Positions 47,403 to 60,547 of a stretch of 64,000 nucleotides of DNA are shown one piece after another (the first letter of the stretch is position 1; each line of letters starts with the position of its first letter). This DNA comes from Phallusia mammillata (Eukaryota > Chordata > Ascidiacea > Phlebobranchia > Ascidiidae), in contig QLIY01000122.1 of the NCBI GenBank assembly GCA_003260075.1, positions 1 through 64,000 on the forward strand, in the 5' to 3' direction. Under the pieces are notes generated by a model. The model saw only the letters and a program-made list of their open reading frames with translations. It did no database searches and had not been told where the DNA came from. A program made the position numbers and the translations under genes.

Positions 47403-50400
47403 ATGGTGAAGCTTCTGTCTACGCCGTTTGGAGAATACGGTTACGTATTGACTGGGTAAGTTTAATTTAACCTTTGAGTATAGAGATATTCTCGTTTTCC
47501 ACTCACTAGATACGTGTACAATTTTTTTAACCGTTATCGTTCGTGGCTTTTTATGAAAAGCATACTTCAGCAGACACAAGCCCAATATGTTGAATGTGAA
47601 GACCTGATAAGACATTTGAACGTTATTGTTTACTTTAACCTATATGTAATACTATGCATTCACGGTTAGTATTGTTATGGGCAAGTTTTAGGTGAGAATG
47701 TTATGCATTGTAACCTATCTCACATGTTCTGTTAAAATATACATTTTATTGTTTAAAACATGCAAAACACATATAAACCTTTTAGAGATCAATGATTTTT
47801 ATGTTACAAAATTCATCTTAAACCGTAAGTTCCTTACTCCCACACATTGATAAGTTTGTTTTGAAACTATTTTGTCTTTGATAAGCCGCAAACAGTGCAC
47901 ACAAGCTCAGCAAGACCTTATAGGTCGAAACAGTGTGCACTGTCTGCAGCTTATCATGTATTGGCTCGATGCTTTTAATTAATTTTGTTTTGCTAACATA
48001 CATCACAAGTGTCAAAGTGCTCAAATTCGGCTCTTTGCGTAAGTGAGACATGAAAACTTAAAACAATTTATGCTAATAACAGATAACCGAACTATGTGTT
48101 GTATTCAGAGGCCAAACCGTAACGAAACCAATACCTGACCCCACGCCTGTTGGACGCCGTCAAGATGGTAAAGGAGCTACGATAAAATTGCCAACAACAT
48201 ATGATGCTAAATATCTAAGCACAACATCCTTAGCGAAGGGTTCGGAGGTTATAGCAATGAGAGACCGGGAATCGTACGCAAAGAGGGGATTGCTACATCA
48301 AGGCCAAGAACCAGTTGGTAAGTGTTGGTTGTAAATCGTGATGAGCTGCTGCCAAGGTTAAAATAGATGTAAATTTTGTGTGGCATTGCTAAATTGCCTT
48401 AGACCATTTTACACACAAACTTGTTTAAATATTAAGCCTTTCTTCCATAAACCATTAAATACTGTAGAACAAAGATGTAATTTCGTTACAACAGCAATGC
48501 TACGTTTTTAACTAGCAGGGCGTTTAACGTCGATTGCCAATTTTACAAAAAGGGCTTGAATCTGAGGTTTTCCCCAGCAAACGTAACATGAACAGGAATA
48601 GTGTATTTTTTTAAATAAACGCCCACCCAATTGGACAAAACACGCGGGACGTATGCTACTTTCTATGTAAAGGACGCTTTATTAAGTGTAAATGTTGTGT
48701 AAATATGTTCATTTTCGTCTTAAAAAATCATTGTATCTGCATCAACAAAACTTTGTGTAGTTTATCTCGAATTCCAACTTCCTCGTCACCTACGCACGGG
48801 AACAGTCCCTTCGTCACTTCCGTCACGTGCAGGGGTCAACGACCGCAAGAAGAGCTCGCTAGAAAGTTTACCTTCGGTCAAAAGGGACAGCAGAGTAGTA
48901 CAAAAGTGGAAAGGTAAAATAGTTAACGAACAATCAATTTATCGCCAAAAAAGTGCTACCATGTTTATCTAAACCAGGGGTACACAACCTTTTCGCCACG
49001 ACGGCCTCATCGCAGATCTTTATTCCCGCCCGTTGCCTACTTGTTTTGTTTCATAATTACTGATGTAAAGAAATAGGTATGTATACCATCCAATGGCGCC
49101 TAAAAATCCCAAATTAATTCCTTACTTGATGTGTAGGTTGAGCTGAACCGTATGCACGACCATCAGTCTTAAATGTTTATGACGTATATTCTGACTCCAG
49201 TGGTACCTGTTTTTGTTTGCACACAATAGGCATAAAAAAGTCTGGCACATATGGCTACTAGGTTGGTGATACTCTTTCCAGTCCCACAAAATCTTTTTAG
49301 AGCAGTTTGAAAATTCAAAAATTTTGCAAAGCAGTTTTATTTACGTCACGGCCGCCAGTACATATATTTTAATCAACACTTTCACGGCCGCAGGTTGTGC
49401 ACCCCTGATCTAAACTCTATGCCTATCAAAGCTAAAAAATCTCTGCAACCGTGAAATTGTTTCAAACGTCCTACGCCTAAATTTTAAACAGCACGTTTAG
49501 TTGTTACGGCAAAAAAAGTTTGATTTAGGAAAAGATTATGTTGTGTTTGTTTCAGATACACACAAACATCATGCAGGCACATCTACCTTGCCTAAACACA
49601 GACCAGGATTCGCAAAAAAATTCGCAGAAAATCGATCATCATTTGGAGGTTTGACTGGAATTGTTGCCAGCGGAAAAACGGAAACTGAAAGCGGAACTAA
49701 TACAACGGAACAAACGGAAATGGCGGAAAACGAGGAGGAAACAACTAAGCTTTTTTTGCCAGAGGTTTGATTAATTTTTTAGTTTCCCAAGCACAACTCA
49801 TAACACCGTATACATTGTAACCACGAATTTGAGAAATAACGTTATAACATGGGTTCACAATCGTTTTGCATTTTTGGCATTTAACCAAAGGCCGCCGATG
49901 TAGGTGCTAAAATTAGGCATTAAAGATGAAGGGCTTTTTATTGGTCTTTAAATCGGTCTCTTAAAAATTAATTTGACACATGTTTTGTTAGACTGGTATG
50001 TTTGCATATAGCGTAGTTCCGTGTTTTGTTATATGGTGTCCAGTAAAAACATTGGATACTTTGTTATCTCATAAATGCTCGCCTGTAGAATGAAAAGGAG
50101 ACCTGCCGTTTCCCGCTGTACACTTGAAACAAATATTTTGCCAGCGTCGTTAAAACTCTCTGTCATTGTTTCAATGTCTACGTGGAGAAGTTATTGCCTA
50201 CTGCAGTTTTTATTACTTTCGTATCAGCCCTTCCACGGCCTTGATATTTTAGGTAACAAACATTGTAAAGCAAGGTTCATTTAGTTTTATGTCCGGTGTT
50301 ACACAATTTGTTTCAAGTTTTATTAACCTTAACCGAACTCCAGCCTAAAGTTTGACTGTGACAATATTTACCGGCAGTTAGGTTTATACAAAAACATGCT

Positions 50401-52297
50401 GGTACCGAACATCCCTTTTTACTGCTGGATGAGCAATACTTGATTATACATAATGCCTGGCAGCAAAAGCGTATTTTATCCCATTTTGCGTTGGTGCTCG
50501 ACTGAGCTATAGTGAACACCGTTTGACTTAATGAGAAAACGTTTAAACAAAGATGGGATTGCAAGAGTTTTCCTTTAAACCTGGCAAATTTGTGAATCCA
50601 AAGCATTTTTGGGCACTGAATTTTGAAACAATAATCTACATTAGTGAAGTATCAAGGTCTACAAACAAACTTATTCAATACAAATGGTTTATACTTTATA
50701 GGAATTGTTTTGGGTCTTTGATTTAGGGTTGTAAGCTCGCCTAAAATTAGGGCATGAATCAAGTCCGAAACCCGGTCCAAAATACCTTCCGACTTGTGGT
50801 ACAAATGACACCGTGTGTATAGTAAGCCCACAACCCGACCCCAAAATCCTAGGACTGATTTACTGCTTGGAATACTATAAATAACTCTTAAAATTAACAA
50901 CGATTTACAAATGTAGTGAAATGTGTAACAACGAAATCATTACATTGAGTTGAAAAGGCGTTATAAGGTGCCCGACAATTTTTACGAACTGGATATAAAA
51001 CCAATTAAGAGAAATTTTAAGACACCTGTATACTAATAAAACACCGAATTCGTTTCAGTTGGTCAAACTGGAACAACAGGAGATGCCGTTTACATCGCTG
51101 GGACGGCTGAAAAGCCAACGAATGCACGAAGTTTACTCCGACATGTTGAAGAAGCATCGAGAAAACAGACTTCGCTTAATCATGGATAAAGTGGATTCCG
51201 CTGAGAAGGTATATGTGCTACCTTAGCGGGATCGATTTACGGCATACTTAAATGTTATGAGTTGTTTTTGCGAGGTTGTAAACGCCACCGTCGGTTTAAT
51301 GAGACCTTGGTGAGATGAACCCATACTGAGTTTAAAACATTACGTGCAGTGCGATTTTATCCATACTGCTGGGAATTTCTTTGAAAATATGCTGACAATA
51401 AAAGCGTAAAATAAGTTGTCTGATAAATCCTTATTTGCCTACAATACTGTAGATATTTATTTTGCGATAAAAACGTATGCACACATCTCAAGATTTAAAG
51501 AACTTTATTAAAACAACAGACAAGACATTGTTCTGGTTTAAAGCTGTACTTTTAGTGTAGACATTAACTTAACGGGTGCATTCATTAAGAGACAATAGAA
51601 AATTTATAAGGGTCCATTAAATGCGTTGAACCGAATCAGCCGGTCACCATGCATTTACCACAATACGGCAAGGCGTAGGCTAGAAAAAATCTAGCCGGTG
51701 GTGGGGTTCGAACCCACGACAGGAGTATACCGCCTTTAATCGGCATGGCGCACTGTGATTTACTTTCTGATATACATAAATACAAATCTGAGTGCGCCGT
51801 GATCGCTGGTCTGCATAGACGCTTCTGGGCTGATCCCAGTTGTGAATTAATGTTGCTGCTTTTGTTTTAAAGTTCATCTATTTTAAACTGATTTAAATGC
51901 GTTTATTGTTTAGATTAGGGATCGTCTTCATCAACACGAGCTCGAAAAGCAGAGAAGAAAACTAAAAACATCAGTTGAGTGCCAGAGAAGCCAACTGCGG
52001 GAGCTGAGGAGCAGACATCGTAAGGATTTTGAATCTCGTCTTATCTCCGTTTACTCCTCTTCAGAAAACGCTCCCACTATCCTCTCACTTCCACGGGATG
52101 TGTACGGACTCCCGGAAAACGAGGAGAAAGTCGAGATCCCGACTCCTAGAAGGAGGATTCACGCTTCTCAGAGCAAGATCTCACTCCAGTCCTTCAAGAA
52201 AGCGGATGAAATTACTTCTAAGTTTAATAATGTTTGGAATTTATTAAACAGCCCACGACGGCCACAAACTATCGCCACAGCTGACGTAGCCGCTTGA
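47403..52297 (+). CDS. Unrecognised six-exon protein, basic, C-terminal coiled coil
   Basis: Exons 47403-47455, 48109-48317, 48833-48913, 49556-49764, 51059-51208 and 51914-52297 have GT-AG borders and consistent phases, giving 361 residues from MVKLLSTPFGEYGYVLTG to a TGA at 52295. Exon 3 could start earlier at 48761 in the same frame, and skipping exon 3 also keeps the frame. The exon 4 donor (GTTTGA) is weak and reads into a stop if unspliced. The N-terminal half is basic and proline/glycine-rich; 150-210 is Ser/Thr/Glu-rich; about 230-320 is a strongly charged helix (LKKHRENRLRLIMDKV, ELEKQRRKLKTSVECQRSQL) likely to form a coiled coil. No signal peptide or membrane segment. A polyadenylation signal AATAAA is at 52447. 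I do not recognise the family. The introns contain a hAT element and a SINE. Confidence 0.72.
47879..47956. repeat. 78 bp imperfect palindrome
   Basis: The arms 47879-47902 and 47933-47956 are inverted copies (TGATAAGC...CAGTGCACAC and its complement) around a ~30 bp loop. It lies in intron 1 of the six-exon gene. It may be a tiny MITE or a structured RNA element; no flanking duplication confirmed. Confidence 0.6.
48975..49407. mobile_element. hAT-type element
   Basis: 433 bp, ends CAGGGGTACACAACCT and AGGTTGTGCACCCCTG. Perfect 8 bp target-site duplication atctaaac (48967-48974, 49408-49415). Lies in intron 3 of the six-exon gene. Confidence 0.9.
51590..51840 (-). mobile_element. tRNA-derived SINE-like element
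   Basis: On the minus strand there is a good T-arm (GTGGGTTCGAACCCCAC, an RNA polymerase III B box) preceded by GCGCCATGCCGATTAAAGGC, which resembles a D-arm/A box. The 5' half does not fold as a full tRNA and the acceptor stem has no partner, so it is not a tRNA gene. A 3' unit (around 51600-51650, complement of ccgaatcagccggtcaccat) recurs in similar form near 4600 and 54400. It lies in intron 5 of the six-exon gene. Confidence 0.6.
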
Positions 52298-53081
52298 AGT
52301 ACGTTTTATGATTGTGATTTCTATTGTTTTTGTTGGTATAGCTAACTTTTTATTTTGTTCTTACAGAGTGTTTCCACTTTTTACCAACTTTTCACTGACG
52401 AAGAGGTCATTGGTGACTTTTCGCATAGTTCCTAGACTTTCACGTCAATAAACTTTTATCAAAGGTGTAATTTGGTTACTTTGTTAATTATGCAACAAAT
52501 AAAAAGCACTACAGAATTTTATGACAACCGAAATAAGACCCACTTGCTATGGACTGGTGTAGTAATGGTAATGTTGCTTAGAAGTAAGAATTCTTACTTT
52601 AAAGATTGCTGTTTAACCCGAGGTTTAGTTTACTTTGCTAAGATATGAAGAATACACGAACATTTAGGCTTACCGGTTTTATGTCATATGAGCAAGCAAT
52701 AAAAACATCAACATATTAGCCAGTTAGGAACACAATAAGATTTGACACAGGGCTATTGATGGACATGGTCTATTTCACCACGACTGGGCGCTTTGTAAAA
52801 TTGTTCACACACACACATACTTTTGAAAACGTTTGTCGGAGAAAATACCCTTATATAATAAAATGGTGGGAAGTTAGATATTTATATACTGATCTAAACA
52901 TTGGGCATAGCGAAAGTTGTTCAGCATTTCTAGACAATTTAGGCCAATACATTTATTGCAAACATCATTTAAAATAAATAAGACATGCGGAAGTATAACA
53001 GTGGTACCCTTTTCACATCGTTGTAAAGAATTCAAAGAATATTTATTGCACAGTGTTGTTTATTGCAAAACAATCTAGTTC
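52298..53081. other. 3' intergenic of two convergent genes
   Basis: Holds the + strand polyadenylation signal AATAAA at 52447-52452 and, for the minus-strand gene, TTTATT (AATAAA on minus) at 53042-53047 and 53059-53064. No other gene seen. Confidence 0.6.
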
Positions 53082-53510
53082 TTAAACTGTCGCCATGTTA
53101 ATGACTGAATATTCCGGGGGCGTGTCCATTTCGCTTATGACGTCATCAGGGGGCGTTTTTCCTTTCATTATGTCATCGTAGGTGGGAAGTCCATCGACGT
53201 CCTCAAATAATACAACCTCAAAGGCAGCGTTTGTGACAGACCATGAGTCCACTGGCAAAGATCCGCTTATGCTCGTGACTGACCGTTCACGTTCGGCGGG
53301 ATCTGGAGCCCCGTTCTTCCGCCGAGCGCATCGTTTGTACACCTGCATGCCGAAAATGCAGACAAAGGTAATAACGGCGATGCCACAGGCGAATCCGACG
53401 ACTTGAAGCCACCAGGTAGGTTTGCAGTTACTCGCATCGTCCTGTGAGTTAGCGCATAAAAACCCTCCGTCGGTTGGATGAATCGTTGTGGTTTCTTTTA
53501 GTTTTTCCAT
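53082..53510 (-). CDS. Small single-pass membrane protein with LPxY and PPxY motifs
   Basis: Intronless 142-codon minus-strand ORF, ATG at 53508-53510, stop at 53082. No signal peptide at the N-terminus. A ~33-residue outer part has two Cys, followed by one membrane helix (about 34-58, WWLQVVGFACGIAVITFVC...). A basic stop-transfer KRCARRK leads to a cytosolic tail of about 80 residues with an acidic VVLFEDVDG, LPTY (108-111), TPPDD and PPEY (131-134). LPxY/PPxY motifs bind WW domains of NEDD4-type ubiquitin ligases and related scaffolds, so a trafficking adaptor or receptor tail is plausible. Close polyadenylation signals support a real 3' end. I cannot name an orthologue; a short lineage-specific protein is likely. 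Confidence 0.72.
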   Translation of the reverse strand: MEKLKETTTIHPTDGGFLCANSQDDASNCKPTWWLQVVGFACGIAVITFVCIFGMQVYKRCARRKNGAPDPAERERSVTSISGSLPVDSWSVTNAAFEVVLFEDVDGLPTYDDIMKGKTPPDDVISEMDTPPEYSVINMATV

Positions 53511-56500
53511 TGTAAATTTGTAGTTTGAAGCTAAGACAAAAGCAATGTTGCTGAAAAACAGAAGTGTGAAATTGAGTTTTTTTACAACAAAAATGTGTTA
53601 AGCCTATAGTTCTGTATAGTACATTAATCCCACTGTGCCCAACTTCTTATTTCGCATGCCTATAAGGTTACTTCTTTTAGATCAATAAAGACCAAACCGC
53701 AATATTCTTCGAACGCATTATGTTACAAATAAAAACTAAACAATACAAACACAACTGTGCGTCACAAGTACGTCATAACTTCTATGATGACGTATAACTA
53801 GGTTGCCCGGAACAAAAATCTCGTTGCTAGGATACAAAGAAACGCCTCAAGTTTGCAGACACACCTGTTAAACTTGAATGACCGCGGGGCAGTTTACCCC
53901 GATATTTGTTATTATCTCAAGCTGGACGTTAAAAACTTGGTCACATGTATTTTTGCATTGCTTTAGCATTTTTTTGTGGTTATCGTTTTTGAAAACTTGT
54001 CACGGCGTTTCGTTTCTTTGTTAAAGACCGTGACACCTTTCGTTTTTGTTTTTCTTTCATCAGGGAGCGTAAAACATTAAACGTAAAAATAGCAGTTCTC
54101 AAAACAATTTGCACACAGTTGACTATTTAACTGAGAAAGCATTTTTTTAATCCAAATTTAGTCTCAAACTAAACCTCACATCACAAACTGAAATAACGTC
54201 AACCGGTACAGATTATTTTAATTAAAAATTATCTGTTCCCAAAAAATCTTTTTTCAAAACTAAACCACTTGAAGCACAAACTTGAAATCCACAGCCTGAA
54301 CTGACCCGTTAAAAACCAAAAGCTCTATAGTTTATGCGCTTCATTTTTGCCGCTGGGTTAGCACTTATCTGATGGTACCGAATAAGATGTAATCCATCAG
54401 CCGGTCATGCTTTTGACCAGTTTAACAGAAAACCGACCCAACTTGAACTTAAAACTTATTACCTCTGTATCCTTCTCTCTATTAGCACTGGCCACGTTAA
54501 GCAAGGTGCGACGCTATTTGTACGCTTTGCCTAAGTCGTAAGCTGTTAATGATTGCTTATTTCGAACGGGCGTATCATCGCCTGTGAGCTGAGGTCATTG
54601 ACCCCCAAACGGCGAAAGTATTGCCGTTCAAAGTGGATAAAAATATTTTTCCCAAGTTTTTGTTCTTGTCATTGCAAACGGTAACTTTCGATGTTTTGTA
54701 TCGAAATTAAAACACATGTCAAAGCGTTAACACGCCATGATTAAAATTCTAAACCACAAGTCAATTTAATGATACAAAACAATGCGATATTTTAAATAGT
54801 CTGTTGTTATTCCCGTTGTTATTAAAATAAAGCAATTCAAATCGACTAAAAATTTGCCAAATTCTGGTTTATTATATTTTTTCTGGTTTAAAAAAGTCTG
54901 GTATACAGTTATCGGACAAGAATGGCTGCGACTATTAATTTCATAGTTTTCTTATCACTCAACAATTTTCAGAAAAACTCTGTAATTGCAAATAAACAAC
55001 TTTGTAAATCGTACAATACGAAATCACGAAAGGACGCACAAAAAAGGCATTCTTTGCATATCGACCACAAAGTCGTCTTGCTTGTTAAAATAGAAACTTT
55101 TATTTTGCCAAAACGGTACATTTTTGTTCTTAAGCTTATACTAGCCTTCACTCTGCTATTATATTCTGAACAGCTAAATTAAAAGTTTTAATTTGAGTTG
55201 CAATGCCTGTGGTGACGTTGCGTCAGCATTTCCCGGCGATTTGGGAGAAAAGAAAGTCGCGTGTCGCGTTTCAAAACTGCGACGCGACACTTCGTCAACA
55301 AAACGCAAGGGGATTCCCCTTTCGGCTGTGCAAGGATTGACAAATCATCAGAAAAACTGTTGAGCTGCCTCGTTTGGGAATTTCTCCATTGCTCCCATTG
55401 TTCCACTGGTTTGAGTGGTAAAGTCGTAAAGTTGACTTTGTGGGTTGTAGATTATGAGGCAGAGCAAGGGTTGGAGCTTTGGACAAACATAACTTTCATC
55501 TCATGTGCAGTTCATTGAACTTAAGGTTGTTCAACTTTCATTACAACATACATTGTACCAATAGCGTGCAATGATTGCCAATTCATTCTGAATAACGTAC
55601 TTTAAAACAACTAACAAACAGAAGATGTATTGGTTGCTAGTAAAAAGCTAAAAATAACACGAAATAAATAAACACTATGAAATAATTTGGAAGGGTAAAC
55701 GACACGTTTTTCAAGTTTTTTAAAAGATAATATTTTGGTAACAGTTTGAACAAAGTCAATCAGTCTAGTAAAATTAAGTTTGTTATTTGGACTTTGCTTT
55801 TATAAGATCGATTTGAGTAGGAACTGATGGTGCCATATGGGCAAAATGTATATATATTCTTAATTTAACACTAAAACTGATTTTGTTCAGTTAAGGATTT
55901 ACCAACCATTGGTTTTGCTGTATTAAAAGCTATCGTTTAGCAATATGTTTCCCAAATTGAACAGGAAATTATTAATTTACACAAGGGACAGTCAGCAAAA
56001 ATCTGCACACGCGCAATACATAAGCCGCATTTATGTTATGCCGAGCACTTTCTTACGACAAGAACAAAATCATCACACAAACGGATAATTGGGTGGTTAC
56101 AAATGGACACCGCACTTTAAGTAAATCGCATTTTTGGATTTTTAAATAGCGCCCAAGTGTAAATAGGGTTGATTGTCGCTATGTTTGTTTCCATTAAATC
56201 AAAGTTTCACTATATTAACTTGCACAAAACGACCAAATATTTTTGTTTTTCTCACCAAGGAGAACGAAATCTTATATATTTGTTATTCCAAAACTTGTCA
56301 GGATTGCACCGTGCCCTGTTGTAAAAATTGAAACTAAATATTGCAATTGTTGACTCAGTAATAGCGGTCCAAATAACATCACAACATTTTCTGTTTTACA
56401 ACCCAGAACCAACATCGACCTGCTTATTTTTACTTTGCGGGGTCCGGCGTCTGTTTACTCCCGTCAAACTATCTGTCAAAACACCGACATGTGAATATTA

Positions 56501-57807
56501 AGAGCCGGACGTCGAACACGTTTACGACCCGATAAATATGCTATAAAAAGATTTTTCCCAACTGTGTGTTGTTTGACAAACCATAGGATTGTTGCTCGCC
56601 ATTTTGGATTTTCTGTTTCGACTCATCTCAGGGTTCAACGACCTTCAGGTCATTCACCCCATTGTGATTCAAAACGGTGTTTGCAAGCATTTTCTAGATT
56701 TCCAAGCTGTTCACGGTTTGTTTCCCAATGTGACGTAAAATATCTATTTGCCTACAGCACTCTTGGTAACGGTCTTAATAATGTACATAAGAAAGCTATA
56801 ACCTTATCAGAATTTTATCTGCTACCAAAAACAGTTTTATACAACATTTAAAACGTTGAAAATCGATTTGTTTTGATAACATTTTGTGTTTTTAGCTCGC
56901 GAAGCCAAATAATTTGTCAGTGTGATGCAAATATTAAAAGTTTTAAACCAGGGATTTAATGCCATTGTTTTTCAATATCATACTGAACATTTAATTCAAG
57001 TATATGAAAAGTTTTAACCAACAACTGGGCTAATTTGTGCATGTCTTATTTAATAAATTGGAAAGTGCGACGCGAAATAAGCAGAAACGTAGTCAATTTT
57101 TTTGTTTAAGTTTTTAATATACGTCTGCCTTTCCTAGTAAAACTTCACCCACCGAAAAAACAAAAACCCAGATATTTTTCGAACCACTGTGAAAATAGTG
57201 ATCCGTTGTGAGATGCCGCAAGCCAATGACGTAAGATGCAATCAACGCTTTTTCAGGTACAACTTCATTCTGCGTTGTACTGTGAAATGAGGGTGTAGTG
57301 CCGAGTTTGGAAACTTGTTTTAAGAAGCATTCAGTGTAATTTGGCACTGTACGTGGATTTGCATCGCAACAAGACAACGACATGGATGCAAGGTAATTCA
57401 TGGCGCTCTATTGATTGGTAATTATAGCAAAACCTACTGCAGAATGGTCTTGCACTGAAAGGACAACTTTTGTCTTGTTCTTTACTACTTGTCTGCAACA
57501 AAAGTGAGTGTTTGCGACTCGATTGTTTTTTAGGAATAGGTCTGGTGGATATCCCTTTGTACTGTTTCATTTTGTTAAAGGGATATAGTTCTATGTTTCA
57601 TTAGCTAACTGAATCGATCTCTTACTCTTGAGCTAATGGCACAATGGAAAACTATTTGTTTCCACGACACATTCTCGAAGCTAAAAAAGACGAAACTAAT
57701 TCTCAACAATAATGTGTGTGATCAGTGTTTTTTTAAGGTGTTTTGGGGGACCGAAATTTGGACTTGCAACTACAACTATAGTTTTTGGTATTTAAATGAA
57801 ACACTTG

Positions 57808-57902
57808 GGTCTTTAAAACTACTTAGCAGTCACCCAAACCAAACCTTAAAAAAAATCTCTTAAAACTACTTAGCGGTCACCCAAACCAAACCTTAAAAAA
57901 AA
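57808..57902. repeat. Two-copy tandem repeat of ~43 bp
   Basis: Copies of CTTAAAACTACTTAGCRGTC followed by ACCCAAACCAAACCTT and an A run occur directly in tandem with one base change. There is no G run, so this is a genuine local duplication. Confidence 0.8.
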
Positions 57903-58225
57903 CTTGTGTGTGATAGATAACATAACTTGTAGTAATAACTAACACGATCAGAATGGCTTCTAGCGTTTTTAGTCGCACCTAGTGTTGGGGCTACAACGAG
58001 TATTTTCTGTCACCAGGAGCGCTGTTGGTTATTAAACACATTATGTGGGAAGCCATTTTCAAAGTTGTACATATTGAGTACACTGAGGCCGTCAATTTTC
58101 CCCACCCTAAAAAATTTGTTTGGCCACGTCTGGTCGCCACTTTCTAGGGTGCTTTTGTTTGAAAATTGTGCGGTAGAGTATCAATAATATATACGTTTTA
58201 TTTTACACAATGTATTCACTTAAAC

Positions 58226-58440
58226 CAGCGGTTCTCAAACTATGCGTCGCGACGCACTGGTGCGTCGTTTCAATTTTCCAAAGGCGTCGCAGAATATTTC
58301 CGTTTCGTAACTTTTAGTTATTGTGTCAATAAACACAACTTTAATAATAAGTTTCTTAATTAACTTTTATCTGTTGGTGCGTCGCAAGTCCAGAAAACTT
58401 TTCCAGAGGCGTCGCAACAAAAAAAGTTTGAGAACCACTG
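58226..58440. mobile_element. hAT-type element
   Basis: 215 bp, ends CAGCGGTTCTCAAACT and AGTTTGAGAACCACTG. The 8 bp target-site duplication has one mismatch (acttaaac / acttgaac). The interior carries GCGTCGC-type repeats. Confidence 0.87.
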
Positions 58441-60393
58441 ACTTGAACAATCTGTCAGTTTTGTTTATCACCAAGCGTGTGAAATGTTTTAATGTTGTTT
58501 TTGGGTTAAACTACAGTACATCATCAATTTACGATAATTGGCCAACAAGTCTAAGTTACCAACCCTTCCAATAGCTGAAAACCGTTCGCACTGAAAATGT
58601 GGTTAAATTATATTATATTGTTTTTCCACGTTTTTTTGCCAGTCATGTAAAGTTTTGTTATGATTTTTATGAATAAGAGAAAAATACTTATATGAAACTC
58701 AACTAACAACTAAAATTCCAATTTAGTTATCTGCATTTCGTTTTAAAATGCGTGGGTCGATTGAAGTTGTTTGTTCCACTTTTAAAAAGTTGAAATGTCC
58801 ACATAGTTGTTACAATTTGTGTAACGCCCGAAGTATTTTGTTGATTGGTTCCTCTTTGCTTTTTCAGTGAATTCGAGTTTCGTTCCGGCGCGTCAGACTG
58901 TGACGTCAGTAAAAAAACAACCAATGCACACAAAAGACCTTTTGACACATCGCCACCACTAGTTCCTCTTTTTGCAAAGCTGTTAACAAAAAACAGGCAG
59001 GTAGCATGGTCTTATAATAAATGTTGAGTTGTTGAAAATACCAATATAAAACAAATGTAAACGTAAAAGTTCTAACGTATTGCTTTGTAAAATGTAAATG
59101 AAATGTTTTTCGCTTTAGCAAAGACACAATGAACTGTAAATGGGATAGCTGTGAGCTTATGCACTGGCTTGTGTTTTCTTTTGGCTTGTTTTGTAACAAA
59201 AGGGTGTACAGTTTAAGGCTTAAAGCTAAAGTACAAAACCAAGCGTTAAAGTGCTTGTTTTTGACCCTTTGAAGTAATACACTCAAGTTCTGCATTTTCC
59301 AGCATCATCTATTTCGTACCGTCGTCATACTTTTAATGCGCATGCAGGGCCCACATAGTAGGCACTATCAAGTCCACACCTTTAGTTTATTGGATGTTTT
59401 TTGCTTTGAAAGCTAAGTCAGTTTAACAGCACTCATTTGACAACGCGTCTCTAACGATTTGAATACTAATCATGTCATACAAAAGGTCATGTTGTTCTGA
59501 TGGCCTATAGTACGGTTGTGATATTAGGTGGATTGCTATGCAACCTTACAGCAAGGCGAAATGCTACAGTTTTGCAGTTTGTTTGCGCAGCAGTAACAAT
59601 TTGCGACAAAATAAATACTGATTAGTAAACATGTGGACTTAGGCATGCTTTAGTCAATTATCGCCGACAGCTTACTGATTCTAAGTACAGGTGGATACAA
59701 CAATGAACTGTATTTTGTGTAAGCGTCATCTACAGATATATACCACACATAACAGTGCAAATCTCTGTGAAAGGGCCACAATTAAAAGCCTCAGCTCGGC
59801 TTGACATTTATGCATAGAAAAGGTGAAAAATAAATCAAATATGCCATATAAGTTTGTACTGAGGTCCGTTTTCGAAACCTAAGCCCCGACCTGAAAAGCC
59901 CAAATAGCCGACAAGATTTCAGTCAAGCTCTAGCTAGTGCAATGGTTGTTTTCGCTTTAAAAACCAGCTGATTGCTTGGTGGATGAAGACTATAATGAAT
60001 CTTATGCTTATTGATTCAAATGTATTAAAACATTAAGACAGTCATCTATATGAATTGGGCTAAATATATTTCCCCTATATGCGGCATCTTTAGTATCTAT
60101 AAAGATAAGCACAAGAGTATCAATTGGTTTATCTGAATTCATGAGAATAAATGACTTGATGATTTAATAAAGCTAAGTAAAGTTCAAATCTTAGGTTACA
60201 CAGATTGTCAGTGGCGCAAAACGTTGCTAGATTGCCAACAAAACGAAAGTAGTGACATTGCGGTGAGACCACCTGTAACTGGTGGAGACGAATCCGGTTA
60301 ATCGCATCGATCATTTACTAAGCTTTTGATGCAAATAACCGCAAAATGTGCACCAGAATCAGTGAAAAGATATTGAATAGACACTGTTAACAA

Positions 60394-60547
60394 ATCAAGT
60401 TTATAGAGCTCTTCTGGCAAGTATTTTTATTCCGACGTTTCGACGTCCTACGCCCATTCAGTGTTTACCCTAGTGAAGGTGACCTGTATAGGACGTCGAA
60501 ACGTTGGTACAAAAATACAATTGCCAGGAGAGTTCTATAAACTTGAT
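60394..60547. mobile_element. Small inverted-repeat element, copy 2
   Basis: The ends 60394-60420 and 60521-60547 are inverted copies of ATCAAGTTTATAGAGCTC followed by TTCTGGCAA (two mismatches). A second inner palindrome is built on CGACGTTTCGACGTCCTA. Related to 10741-10874. Non-coding. Confidence 0.75.

Noticed and set aside
51680..51760. A tRNA gene on the minus strand
   Set aside because: The T-arm is good, but no matching acceptor stem or proper anticodon arm can be formed; a tRNA-derived SINE fits better.
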